Of a stretch of DNA of 60,540 nucleotides, positions 25,774-33,315 are shown piece after piece; position 1 is the first letter of the stretch; the number at the start of each line of letters is the position of its first letter. The stretch is taken from contig WANR01000007.1 of the NCBI GenBank assembly GCA_015521705.1, positions 1-60,540 on the forward strand, written 5' to 3'. A program made the translations under genes and the position numbers. Below the pieces are notes generated by a model. It saw nothing but the letters and a program-made list of their open reading frames with translations. It was not told the origin of the DNA and searched no databases. Source of the stretch: Desulfurococcales archaeon (GTDB lineage: Archaea > Thermoproteota > Thermoprotei_A > Sulfolobales > Acidilobaceae).

Positions 25774-26151
25774 TCACGGTAGGAATCTTGGTTTCTCTGC
25801 TATGTTTATTACTGGGATAGCTATCCAGCCAGTCCTCACCCTGTCAGACAACTCGACTCTTTCGCCTGTTTCATCAGCGCGTGCCAGTATATACTTGGGC
25901 TCCGTTGTCTCCTCCGCGGCCTCATAGTAGTAGACTATTGGAAGCCCGTATTGTTTGTAGTAGTCCTTGTAGATGGTTTGGATAAAGTAGATACTCTTTC
26001 CTCCTTCATGGTACCTATATACAGGCATTATGAACATCCTTGAAGCCATGGAGGACGCTAGCCTGGCCAGGTCTCCTAGGCTTGAAACTCTAATCATTAC
26101 AGCCTTCTTGACCCCTTCATCGTCCAACCCAGACGCACCCCGGAGCATCAC
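25774..26151 (-). CDS. Hypothetical protein, 125 aa, between cdd and the ECH-like gene
   Basis: I do not recognise it. It is soluble, with MIRVSSLGDLARLASSMASRMFIMPVYRYHEGGKSIYFIQTIYKDYYKQYGLPIVYYYEAAEE forming an alpha/beta region rich in Tyr and no Cys. The GVKKAVMIRV start after a 15-residue lead could mean a shorter real protein. Its start overlaps the cdd stop by four bases, and it is 11 bases from the ECH-like gene, so the three form one operon. Function unknown. Confidence 0.6.
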   Translation of the reverse strand: MMLRGASGLDDEGVKKAVMIRVSSLGDLARLASSMASRMFIMPVYRYHEGGKSIYFIQTIYKDYYKQYGLPIVYYYEAAEETTEPKYILARADETGERVELSDRVRTGWIAIPVINIAEKPRFLP

Positions 26152-26585
26152 CCATTCCTACTCTTTGCCTTCTGCTCCAGTTCTTTCTTGGTGAATCTGT
26201 AAGGCATGAGTTCTGAGAGCTTTTTCACTACAACTTTGCCGCTACTTAGGGAAGCCATGTAAATTCTCGTCTCGCTGGAAGCGAACTCTGAAAGCACTTG
26301 TAAACAAGCTCCGCAGGGAGGCACCGGCTCTTCAGTCTCGGTTGCTACGAGTATTTCTTCAACGCTCCTAGCCCCATTAGCTACAGCGGTAAAGATGGCC
26401 ACCCTCTCTGCACAAACTGTCAGCCCATAACTAGCGTTTTCCACGTTAACCCCGTGGAAGACCCTCCCATCACTTGTCCTAACCACTGACGCTACTTTGA
26501 ACCTCGAGTATGGACTGTAAGAGTTGCCTATAACATTCCTCGCGATCCTAAGCAAACCCTCCACATGACTAGTTATTCCCTCCAC
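26148..26585 (-). CDS. cdd: Cytidine deaminase
   Basis: Zinc enzyme converting cytidine/deoxycytidine to uridine/deoxyuridine. Zinc and catalytic motifs are intact: GVNVENASYGLTVCAERVAI (first Cys and the catalytic Glu) and PPCGACLQVLSEF (CxxC). In tetrameric CDAs all three zinc ligands are Cys, as here. Length 145 is normal. The start is GTG at 26585, and it is part of a palindrome that also contains the GGTG Shine-Dalgarno site. First gene of an operon with two downstream genes. Product uridine may enter salvage with upp and the phosphorylase-like gene. Confidence 0.93.
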   Translation of the reverse strand: MEGITSHVEGLLRIARNVIGNSYSPYSRFKVASVVRTSDGRVFHGVNVENASYGLTVCAERVAIFTAVANGARSVEEILVATETEEPVPPCGACLQVLSEFASSETRIYMASLSSGKVVVKKLSELMPYRFTKKELEQKAKSRNG

Positions 26586-26599
26586 GGTGCAGCACCGTG
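26583..26599 (-). promoter_or_regulatory. Perfect palindrome over the cdd ribosome-binding site and start codon
   Basis: CACGGTGC and GCACCGTG are perfect 8-base arms around a single central base. In the mRNA the 5' arm holds GGTG (the likely Shine-Dalgarno site, seven bases before the start) and the 3' arm ends with the GTG start codon, so a 7-bp hairpin with a 3-base loop would hide both. It could instead be a DNA operator. Confidence 0.65.
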
Positions 26600-26787
26600 C
26601 TTTAACCGTTTTCGGCGAATTTAATAACTAAGCATTGAAGAAACACAGAGGGGGAGACCTCCTTAATTTGTTTAAATACTTAGCATCGCTGGGAATACCT
26701 ACAGAAACACCGGGGAGTCACCTTGGTATAATAGCCCACACCCCCTAATTAAGGGGATCCTGTCGAAGGTCTTACTGGGTGGCCCCG

Positions 26788-27009
26788 TTGGAGTGGAGGG
26801 TTAAGATATACTATAACCCCCGCGCGGGCGACGTGGCCGACCTTGTAGAGGCGTTTAAGAAGGCTGGTTTTGAGGTAGAAGCCGTTAAGGAGAGCGATGT
26901 CAGCGACGTAGTTGTGTATGGCCCCTTCGGCGAGATCAGGGGCAGGAGCATGGTTCACATAGTAGCCAACCAGCTCTCCGCCATGAAAGAAAGGGTTAGC
27001 AAAGGGTGA
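26788..27009 (+). CDS. Small hypothetical protein, about 73 aa
   Basis: The sequence EWRVKIYYNPRAGDVADLVEAFKKAGFEVEAVKESDVSDVVVYGPFGEIRGRSMVHIVANQLSAMKERV reads as a beta-alpha-beta fold with coding-like composition. The longest frame starts at GTG 26779, but TTG at 26788 has GGTG six bases upstream, giving the start MEWRVKIYY. Not recognised. A short CCCCT/AGGGG inverted repeat (26742-26756) lies upstream. It precedes the 401-residue gene by about 100 bases and could share its transcript. Confidence 0.55.
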   Translation: MEWRVKIYYNPRAGDVADLVEAFKKAGFEVEAVKESDVSDVVVYGPFGEIRGRSMVHIVANQLSAMKERVSKG

Positions 27010-27105
27010 AGGCCGTGGCCATTATATTTTCTATCCGGGAGGTAAACACGACTGGCTGCTTTTAAATCCTTGCCTTAGAATTCTTCACTTGGAGTTGGTA
27101 GAGAA

Positions 27106-28311
27106 TTGAAGCGCCTAGTCCTACTGGCAGGCGTCACGGGTATAAATATTGACGCGGTTATGAGGGAGGCTTCGAAAGAATTCGGTGCTGAGACCATAAA
27201 GCTGGAAGACCATATCGAGGAAGAGCTGGGCAGCCAGATATTCGCTATAGCAGAGCAGCTTGTCAGGAAGAACCTAATAGTCCACGGCAAGATAGCTAGA
27301 ATAGCTAAAGGGCTCATAGAGGCTAGCAAAGATCCACTGATAGTAGCGGCCCACATGACTTACTATAGAAGGAGGCACATAGTTCCTAGCCCAGCCACTT
27401 CGTCTTTGCTGTCATCGCCAGCTACGACGGTTATAGTTGGCTACGTGGAGGACTATTATCATGCTCTAAAGAGAATGGCGGAGAGGGTTCTACAGGGCAG
27501 GACGCCAGACGTTGCCAGAGCCCAGCCCCTAGACCCCCTGGGCTACCTTTACTGGAGAGGGACAGACCAGAGCATGCTAGATTTGTACAAACTCTTCGGG
27601 GCCGAAACCTACGTTTTCGGAATGAAGCATTCCAGAGAGATGCACATGAGAATGCTGGCGCACGCCCTTGGAGTAGAGTATAGGGGCGTGAAGAGGTTTA
27701 GGAAAGTATACGTGTCTCACCCAATAACCAAGGTCAGAAAGAAAAGCAGAGAGATGGGTACTCCTATAAACTCGTTCAAGGACTCGCTGGAGATCGAGGA
27801 GTTTAAGCAGATCCTCGAGAAGGAGTGCGGCGACCTCATAATATTTAGCCCGACGACGATAGACGAGGCTATATATGACGAGTACTCGAGGATCAAGACG
27901 ATAATAACCAGGAACGACAGGTGGCCGCATCCAGTGGAAACCCTGCACGAATACGAGTATCCAATAGACCTTTCAGGCCCAGAATTCACGGAATACCTCT
28001 ACCCGGCCGAGGAAACCATAAAAAACCCGGGCTACTTAAAGCTGCTCCAAGAGATCATCGAAAACCAGATCGAGAGCAGAGACTATGCATACGTCTCCCA
28101 GGCGGACTTCATAATAGCGTACAGGCCGACAATGTACGGGGAAGAACACAGAGGCGTAGAAGCAGAGATACACACAGCGTCAGGACAAGGAAAGACGGTC
28201 TACGCCCTAGTCCCCGAGGAAGAATGGAGCCAGGACCAGAGGCTCTTCAGAGGAGTCCACTATCCCCTAAGAGACTTGGACAAACTACTTAAAGCACTGA
28301 AATGCCAATAG
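27106..28311 (+). CDS. Two-part protein: degenerate P-loop-like N-terminus and nucleoside-deoxyribosyltransferase-like C-terminus
   Basis: The N-terminal strand and loop LVLLAGVTGINIDAVMREASKEFG sit where kinases have a P-loop, but the Lys and Ser/Thr are missing (GVTGINID), so ATP binding is doubtful. Residues 50-220 are helical. From about residue 205 (KRFRKVYVSHPITKVRKKSREMGTPIN) a second domain starts with an SHPI loop, and its end ADFIIAYRPTMYGEEHRGVEAEIHTASGQGKTVYALVPEEEW resembles the nucleoside 2-deoxyribosyltransferase fold (strand, GxxxEI helix, GK-x-VYAL strand). A role in nucleotide sensing or processing is inference. TTG start at 27106. 401 residues; I know no assigned function. 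Confidence 0.6.
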   Translation: MKRLVLLAGVTGINIDAVMREASKEFGAETIKLEDHIEEELGSQIFAIAEQLVRKNLIVHGKIARIAKGLIEASKDPLIVAAHMTYYRRRHIVPSPATSSLLSSPATTVIVGYVEDYYHALKRMAERVLQGRTPDVARAQPLDPLGYLYWRGTDQSMLDLYKLFGAETYVFGMKHSREMHMRMLAHALGVEYRGVKRFRKVYVSHPITKVRKKSREMGTPINSFKDSLEIEEFKQILEKECGDLIIFSPTTIDEAIYDEYSRIKTIITRNDRWPHPVETLHEYEYPIDLSGPEFTEYLYPAEETIKNPGYLKLLQEIIENQIESRDYAYVSQADFIIAYRPTMYGEEHRGVEAEIHTASGQGKTVYALVPEEEWSQDQRLFRGVHYPLRDLDKLLKALKCQ

Positions 28312-28315
28312 AACA

Positions 28316-28383
28316 GTCTAGGGGGATGAAGAACACGGTTTCAACAGAGCGTGGATGAAGAATGGTTACTCCACTGACCATCT
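28316..28383 (+). ncRNA. Candidate C/D-box sRNA
   Basis: The order and spacing match an archaeal dual-guide C/D sRNA: C-like GGGATGA (28323-28329), 15 bases, D'-like CAGA (28345-28348), 3 bases, C'-like TGGATGA (28352-28358), 15 bases, D box CTGA (28374-28377). The GATGA core needed for the kink-turn is kept in both C-type boxes; the consensus U at position 2 is replaced and D' has A for U. It begins just after the 401-residue gene and may be processed from its 3' UTR. No target identified. Confidence 0.45.
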
Positions 28384-28637
28384 ATAGAGTTTCCGTTCCT
28401 CAAATGCCTGAGATGGCTAGGTGCTTCCCTCGGTACATGATAGACCAGGTTTGCTAAGAGTGGTACTCGGCCATGAAAGATGGCACCCTTACGGCCTAGT
28501 GCCAGTTATATAATTGCTTCAGGTACTCTGCTATCTCTGCTCAATGGCATTCCTTGCTTCGTGTCATTGTCTGTAATTTTAAATAATGCTCCTATCTTGT
28601 TCTAGTTAATTAGTTAGTGCTTGGAGGAGGATAGGAC
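28384..28637 (+). other. Non-coding stretch with competing hairpins and a promoter
   Basis: GCCAT-gaaag-ATGGC (28470-28484) and TGGCAC-12 bases-GTGCCA (28481-28504) share the TGGC bases and so cannot form together. A TATA candidate TTTTAAATA at about 28577-28585 would start the following S9 peptidase transcript near 28610, after these hairpins, so they belong to upstream RNA or are accidental. No ORF of note. Confidence 0.35.
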
Positions 28638-30398
28638 TTGCATAGATATTCTAGGCTCGTCGAAGAGCTAGTCGAACTTGTCAGCATCGAACTCTTTGTC
28701 CCGGCAGGCGTGCTTTCCGGTGGAAGATTATTGGTGACAGCGTTCAGGGAAGGGGCTAGAAACGTCTACTTGTTTGACGGTTACCAGCTCATGAAGCTCA
28801 ATAGAGACCCCATATACATGGTTGCTGAGCCTCCACATGAGGGGTCTAGAGTAGTAGTAGGTCGTGACGTGGCTGCTGGCAGGGAGCTGATCAAGTTTTA
28901 CGTGTTGAACCCTGAGAGTCCAGGTGTCGAAGAAGAGCTGCATCCCGATCAGAAACCGGCCCGGGTATTTGGATTAGCTGATGATGGCACCACTATAGCC
29001 TTCACGGCGGTCCACGAGAAGGGTATAGGTGCCTATGTTGTAAGGAACGGGTCACTAAGGAAAGTGGCCGATATACCTGGTATAGCGGCCCTGTCCCGCG
29101 TAAGGAGGAGTCTTGGCGTAGGTGTTGGCGTGTTCCCTCCAGATATGAGGTTTTTCAAATTATTCACTCTGGACTTAGATAGTGGCGAAGTCAGGATCCA
29201 TGAGGCCCCGGAGAGAGGCAACGTTGTTGCTCTGGATATAGGCCCGGATGGTAGTGTTATTTATGGTCTAGAAGGGGCTAAAAGGGCTAGACTGTACAAG
29301 CTGGATCCCAGCGAAGGCAAGAGTGAGCCGCTAGAAGAATCCAGCGCGCTTGCTTCATTTGGGGCCACTTCGTTTAATCAAGTAACATATCTGCACAGCG
29401 GAGAACTCGTGGTTATAGCAAGGAAGAAAGGGAGGAGCTCCGTATTCTTGGAAGGTTCGCCTCTCGAGGCTCCCGAGGGTATGCACTATGGAGCCAGGGA
29501 GTGGAGAGGAAGAATAATAGTGGCCCACTCGAGCATCAAGACGCCCCATAGAATAGTAGCCTTAGATAAGTCTGGTAATGGGTGGGATGTAGTCTTAGAA
29601 GGAGCCAAACCCTGGTGGCTAGCAGAAGCTATGGGGAACAAAGGCTATACCGAGGCTACTAGTAGCGACGGCGAATGTGTCCCCACTCTCTATCTTGAAA
29701 GCAAGAGATCGCCTAGGCCAGGCCCCACGGTAGTGCTTGTCCATGGGGGCCCATTTTCTGAGGATACAGACACGTGGGACGTGTTTGCAGCCGCTCTAGC
29801 CGCGGCAGGTTTCCACGTCGTCCAGCCCAATTATAGGGGTAGCGTGGGCTATGGCGTGGAGTGGACGGAGAAGCTTATAGGAGACCCTTGCGGCATGGAA
29901 CTAGAGGATGTAATAGCCGCTGCAAGGTGGGCCAGGGACTCAGGCCTGGCCAGTAGACTCTACGTAATGGGCTACAGTTACGGCGGCTTCATGACCTTAT
30001 GCGCCCTCACGAGAAAGCCTGGAGTCTTCGATGCAGGGGTAGCTGGGGCTAGTGTTACTGACTGGGAGCTAATGTATGAACTTAGTGACCCCGCGTTTAA
30101 ATCCTTCATAGAAATGATATTTGCCGGCCGCAAGGATCTCTGGAAAGAGAGGAGCCCCATAACACACGTGGAAAAACTGAAAGAACCGGTGATACTAGTG
30201 CACCCGCAAAATGACACGCGAACCCCGCTAAAACCAGTGCTACGCTTCATAGAAAAAGCCAGCGACTTAGGCAAAAAGATAGAAGCATACATAGCCCCCG
30301 ATATGGGCCACGCCGTAAACAGGGTAGAGGACGTGGTAAAGATCCTGCTGCCAGCAATTATGTTCTTAGCCAGGCAGGAGGAAGCAAAGACAGAGTGA
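28638..30398 (+). CDS. S9-family serine peptidase, copy 2
   Basis: 586-residue prolyl oligopeptidase-type enzyme with an N-terminal propeller-like region and a C-terminal alpha/beta hydrolase. Nucleophile Ser in GYSYGGFMTLCALT (about 447), oxyanion region HGGPFSEDTDTWD and QPNYRGSVGYG, Asp in HPQNDTRTPLKP (about 525), His in DMGHAVNR (about 557). No signal peptide, so cytoplasmic peptide degradation or acylaminoacyl release is expected. The TTG start has GGAGGAGG upstream. It shares layout with the copy at 11153-12886; the two are diverged paralogues within one 20-kb stretch. Confidence 0.9.
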   Translation: MHRYSRLVEELVELVSIELFVPAGVLSGGRLLVTAFREGARNVYLFDGYQLMKLNRDPIYMVAEPPHEGSRVVVGRDVAAGRELIKFYVLNPESPGVEEELHPDQKPARVFGLADDGTTIAFTAVHEKGIGAYVVRNGSLRKVADIPGIAALSRVRRSLGVGVGVFPPDMRFFKLFTLDLDSGEVRIHEAPERGNVVALDIGPDGSVIYGLEGAKRARLYKLDPSEGKSEPLEESSALASFGATSFNQVTYLHSGELVVIARKKGRSSVFLEGSPLEAPEGMHYGAREWRGRIIVAHSSIKTPHRIVALDKSGNGWDVVLEGAKPWWLAEAMGNKGYTEATSSDGECVPTLYLESKRSPRPGPTVVLVHGGPFSEDTDTWDVFAAALAAAGFHVVQPNYRGSVGYGVEWTEKLIGDPCGMELEDVIAAARWARDSGLASRLYVMGYSYGGFMTLCALTRKPGVFDAGVAGASVTDWELMYELSDPAFKSFIEMIFAGRKDLWKERSPITHVEKLKEPVILVHPQNDTRTPLKPVLRFIEKASDLGKKIEAYIAPDMGHAVNRVEDVVKILLPAIMFLARQEEAKTE

Positions 30399-30484
30399 AA
30401 AACCCCCGATTTGGGAGATCAAATACTAAGCCCAAGCAAGCGCGTACTCCATGAACCAGAGCACAGGGTGCTTCCATGCAGCCC

Positions 30485-31228
30485 TTAGCACAGCTTAAAC
30501 GAGACTCCGTCATCTGGCACTATTATTTTCCCTTGAGTGTTTTGTAATTCTCTGGCTTCTTTTTCAGAGTCCGGGCTTAGATGGTATAGGACTCCTAGAT
30601 CAGACCCTGAAACCTGCCTAATGGCAGACGCTACTGTCGTGTGCCACTGAGCCTCCCGGCTTCCTTCCTGGTCTGACGTTAGGGACGCCTCATGGATCGC
30701 CAGGTTTGCTCCCTTGGATTCTTCTCTGAAAACCTCGTTTGGCGCGGTATCGCCGCTGATGACTATTTTAGCGTCTCCCGCATGCACTGAAACGCTTATT
30801 GCCTCGACAGAGTGTTTGGCCTCAAAAACGTTTATTCTCATAGACCCTATACTGAGCCTGCTGCCAGGCACAACCTCATGGTAGGTGGTTTCTAGTATTT
30901 GGCTATAGTGTACGGAATTGACTAAAGCCTTGAGAAGGCCCATGGCGCCTGGCACTGTGTACAAGTTTATTTTAGGGTTCTTCTGCGCAAACGTCTTCAA
31001 GAAAACCAGCTGCTGAAGCCCGCAGTAGTGGTCTGTATGGCCGTGTGTCACTATAACATGGTCTACCTCGTAGGGTTCCACCCCTTTTCTTGCCAAGATA
31101 TTGGGGACAAAGCACCCCACATCCACTAAAAACATGTCTCCGCCGTGCTCTATGAAGACCCCAACCTGGCTCCTGTAAGGATGCAAAGCATTCCCAGTCC
31201 CTGCTACCATTATGTTTGTACACGACAT
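30485..31228 (-). CDS. Metallo-beta-lactamase fold hydrolase, RNase Z-like
   Basis: The metal-binding HxHxDH motif is intact (VIVTHGHTDHYCGLQQLVFL), followed by EAKHSVEAISVSV, the DTAPNE segment (IVISGDTAPNEVFREESKGANLAIHEASL) and later WHTTVASA, which match the RNase Z/arylsulfatase-like branch. About 248 residues is shorter than typical RNase Z with its exosite arm, so tRNA 3' processing is not certain and another phosphodiesterase or ester substrate is possible. The GTG at 31237 is possible, but ATG 31228 has GGTG upstream. It lies 24 bases after the DUF89 gene and is probably co-transcribed. Confidence 0.82.
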   Translation of the reverse strand: MSCTNIMVAGTGNALHPYRSQVGVFIEHGGDMFLVDVGCFVPNILARKGVEPYEVDHVIVTHGHTDHYCGLQQLVFLKTFAQKNPKINLYTVPGAMGLLKALVNSVHYSQILETTYHEVVPGSRLSIGSMRINVFEAKHSVEAISVSVHAGDAKIVISGDTAPNEVFREESKGANLAIHEASLTSDQEGSREAQWHTTVASAIRQVSGSDLGVLYHLSPDSEKEARELQNTQGKIIVPDDGVSFKLC

Positions 31229-31252
31229 AGCACCCACCGCTCTGAAAGGCCC

Positions 31253-32137
31253 CTAGCCTTCCACGACAGTTTTGAGGAAGTCGCTTGTCAAGGTAATAAC
31301 TGGTGCCCCCTTGGCACCAGCTATCCTGGAAAGGGGCAGGCACTTGGCCCTGAATAAATTGATAGTTCTCGCGGCATGGTGGTCGTCAAGACTCTCAAGT
31401 GAAGCCTCGAGGTTTGCTATGCCTTTTCCTATCACCACGTCTGCCTTATCCAGCAGGCTTCTCACCCTACCTGGAAGAGCGCTCCTATAGAGTGGCGGGT
31501 ACATGCTTCCCGTCCCAAGGAACTCTATGCCTAGCCCTTCATCTATGCCCAGGGTCTCGGCGAGCTTGAGGACCTCGTGAAGAGTTATGTCAACCTCGTA
31601 GGGCTCGCTTCTCGCCACTACCACGACCCTATGGCCCCTGCTGGCCAGCCATGCAGACGCCAGTAGATCGACAACGGCTTCACCAGCATTGTCTAGCCCC
31701 AAGTATATTAGCCTGGAGCTTCTAACCATGCCTGCAATAGCTTCAAGAGGCTTCCTAAACACCACGATCCTCCCAGTTCCTCGACCTAGTATGTCGGCTG
31801 GAGAGTAGTCGTAGCCTGCAATCCTCCAGTCTACACTATTGGCAGCGGCCATTATAGATAAGAGGCTCTCGTAGCTGGTAAATCTCAGGTCTCTGGCTCT
31901 ATCCATAACTATCTTGTTCAACTGTTTCTTGAGCCTCTCTATCTCGTTTAACACGCCCCTGCTACTATCTATAAGCTGGAGCCTGAAGGATTCGGTAAAA
32001 GCGACTGTTCTGCCCAGCCTCCAAAGGATGCGCAGAGCATGTCCATGCCCCGCACCGCTAAGAACCTCTTGCCTAGAATAGACGAGGCATAAAGGGCATT
32101 CCACGGCATCCAGGACGAAGCTTCTAGAGGGCCTCAC
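31253..32137 (-). CDS. DUF89/ARMT1-like damage-control phosphatase family protein
   Basis: Domain features: N-terminal CPLC (Cys 14 and 17), the helical region with SVDWRIAGYD, the core LIYLGLDNAGEAVVDLLASAWLASRGHRVVVVARSEPYEVDITL and ADVVIGKGIANLEASLE. DUF89 enzymes are metal-dependent phosphatases that remove damaged phosphometabolites. The core Asp-Asn pair (DNAGE) and the KGxxNxE motif are kept; the usual NDxT after the third strand reads EVDIT. The substrate is unknown. Start taken as GTG at 32137. It is co-directional with the MBL gene 15-24 bases downstream. Confidence 0.75.
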   Translation of the reverse strand: MRPSRSFVLDAVECPLCLVYSRQEVLSGAGHGHALRILWRLGRTVAFTESFRLQLIDSSRGVLNEIERLKKQLNKIVMDRARDLRFTSYESLLSIMAAANSVDWRIAGYDYSPADILGRGTGRIVVFRKPLEAIAGMVRSSRLIYLGLDNAGEAVVDLLASAWLASRGHRVVVVARSEPYEVDITLHEVLKLAETLGIDEGLGIEFLGTGSMYPPLYRSALPGRVRSLLDKADVVIGKGIANLEASLESLDDHHAARTINLFRAKCLPLSRIAGAKGAPVITLTSDFLKTVVEG

Positions 32138-32260
32138 ACCTCTGGTAACAGCCCTCTCGAGTCCAACATGGCCACCGAGAAACGGAATAAGAACATTCTG
32201 GGTCTTATTAAAGGTTTCTCATTACTTTCCTGGCGATAGTCGGGCCCCAGGACAGCCTAG

Positions 32261-33139
32261 CTATTTAAACGCCTTGAAGAGGATCTCCCTGTTATCCATG
32301 ATTAGGATCCCGGCCCTCATCCCATGGTAGAGGCTGGAGAAAACCGTGATCACTGCACCCTCCAACTCCGATACACTAGCGGCGTCTTGCTTTAACGGTT
32401 CTTTCTTGCCATCAGGCAGCCATGCATGGAAAGCGTCTACAGCTTCATGCGCTCTTATTATCCCTTTCAGCCCATTCTTTTCCAGGAAGGACGTCCAAGC
32501 CCTTCTACCGTAGTAATAGGCTCCTTCCCCCCTGATGCTCGGGGCAAACCATTCTACGCTCCCCCGTGGATCGTTCCATAATAGTTGAAATGCTATGGGC
32601 TGCTCCGGCTCCAAGCCTTTTCTGGGATGGGCCCAGACCTTGGCTAATTCTAGCCTTAAATAGTCGATAGTTACTGGCTCCTCGCTCTCACCTCTACAAG
32701 CTCTACAAGGGATACCCCCGTGTACCAATAGCCACCCGTTCAAGAGGGCTATGTAGGGCAGATATGTGTAGAACGTAGCTATCCTATTAAACAACTTGAC
32801 GCCAGCTAGCCTGGCCACCTCGTCGTAGAACCCATAGAAATAATTCATAGTGGGTGACTCATGGTTCCCCCTCAAAACGACTACTCTATCAGGGTCTGAT
32901 ATAAGAGCTTCTAGAACAGTCTCTAGGTTTTCTAGGCCACGCGGTCCTCTGTCAACATAGTCACCCATGAAGACCAGGTAGTCACAGTTTTCCCGGTTCC
33001 ACAGTTTAAGAGCCAAGCGGGAGATCTCAGGGAAGCCATGAGTATCTCCAACTATTACAGCCGAGCCTTCAGATAGATACAACAAGGGGCCCTTCTCAGC
33101 TAAAATACTTGTAGCCTCTACTATTAGTTCCTCCTTCAT
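32261..33139 (-). CDS. PPP-family serine/threonine protein phosphatase
   Basis: All three metal-binding PPP signatures are present: GDTHG, GDYVDRG and RGNHES, followed by LLVHGGIPC, NDPRG and RAHEAV, as in eukaryotic PP1/PP2A-like enzymes. The expected activity is Mn/Fe-dependent removal of phosphate from Ser/Thr of proteins; partner kinases are not in the window. The frame opens at 33160, but ATG 33139 has GGAGGT seven bases upstream, giving 292 residues. Transcribed alone, divergent from the secreted protein gene. Confidence 0.93.
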   Translation of the reverse strand: MKEELIVEATSILAEKGPLLYLSEGSAVIVGDTHGFPEISRLALKLWNRENCDYLVFMGDYVDRGPRGLENLETVLEALISDPDRVVVLRGNHESPTMNYFYGFYDEVARLAGVKLFNRIATFYTYLPYIALLNGWLLVHGGIPCRACRGESEEPVTIDYLRLELAKVWAHPRKGLEPEQPIAFQLLWNDPRGSVEWFAPSIRGEGAYYYGRRAWTSFLEKNGLKGIIRAHEAVDAFHAWLPDGKKEPLKQDAASVSELEGAVITVFSSLYHGMRAGILIMDNREILFKAFK

Positions 33140-33315
33140 GCAACTACCTCCTAACACCAAATCAAGAGGGCAATGCAGAAATAAAGAGCTAAACCTAGTA
33201 GCTATTTTCTGATCCCACGGTTAACATAGTTTCTAGCAAGATATAGGTGGAAACCTTTAATTAGGATAATAATGTACTGTAAAGTTGTAAGTTAACTTCT
33301 GCGAGGCGATTTAGC

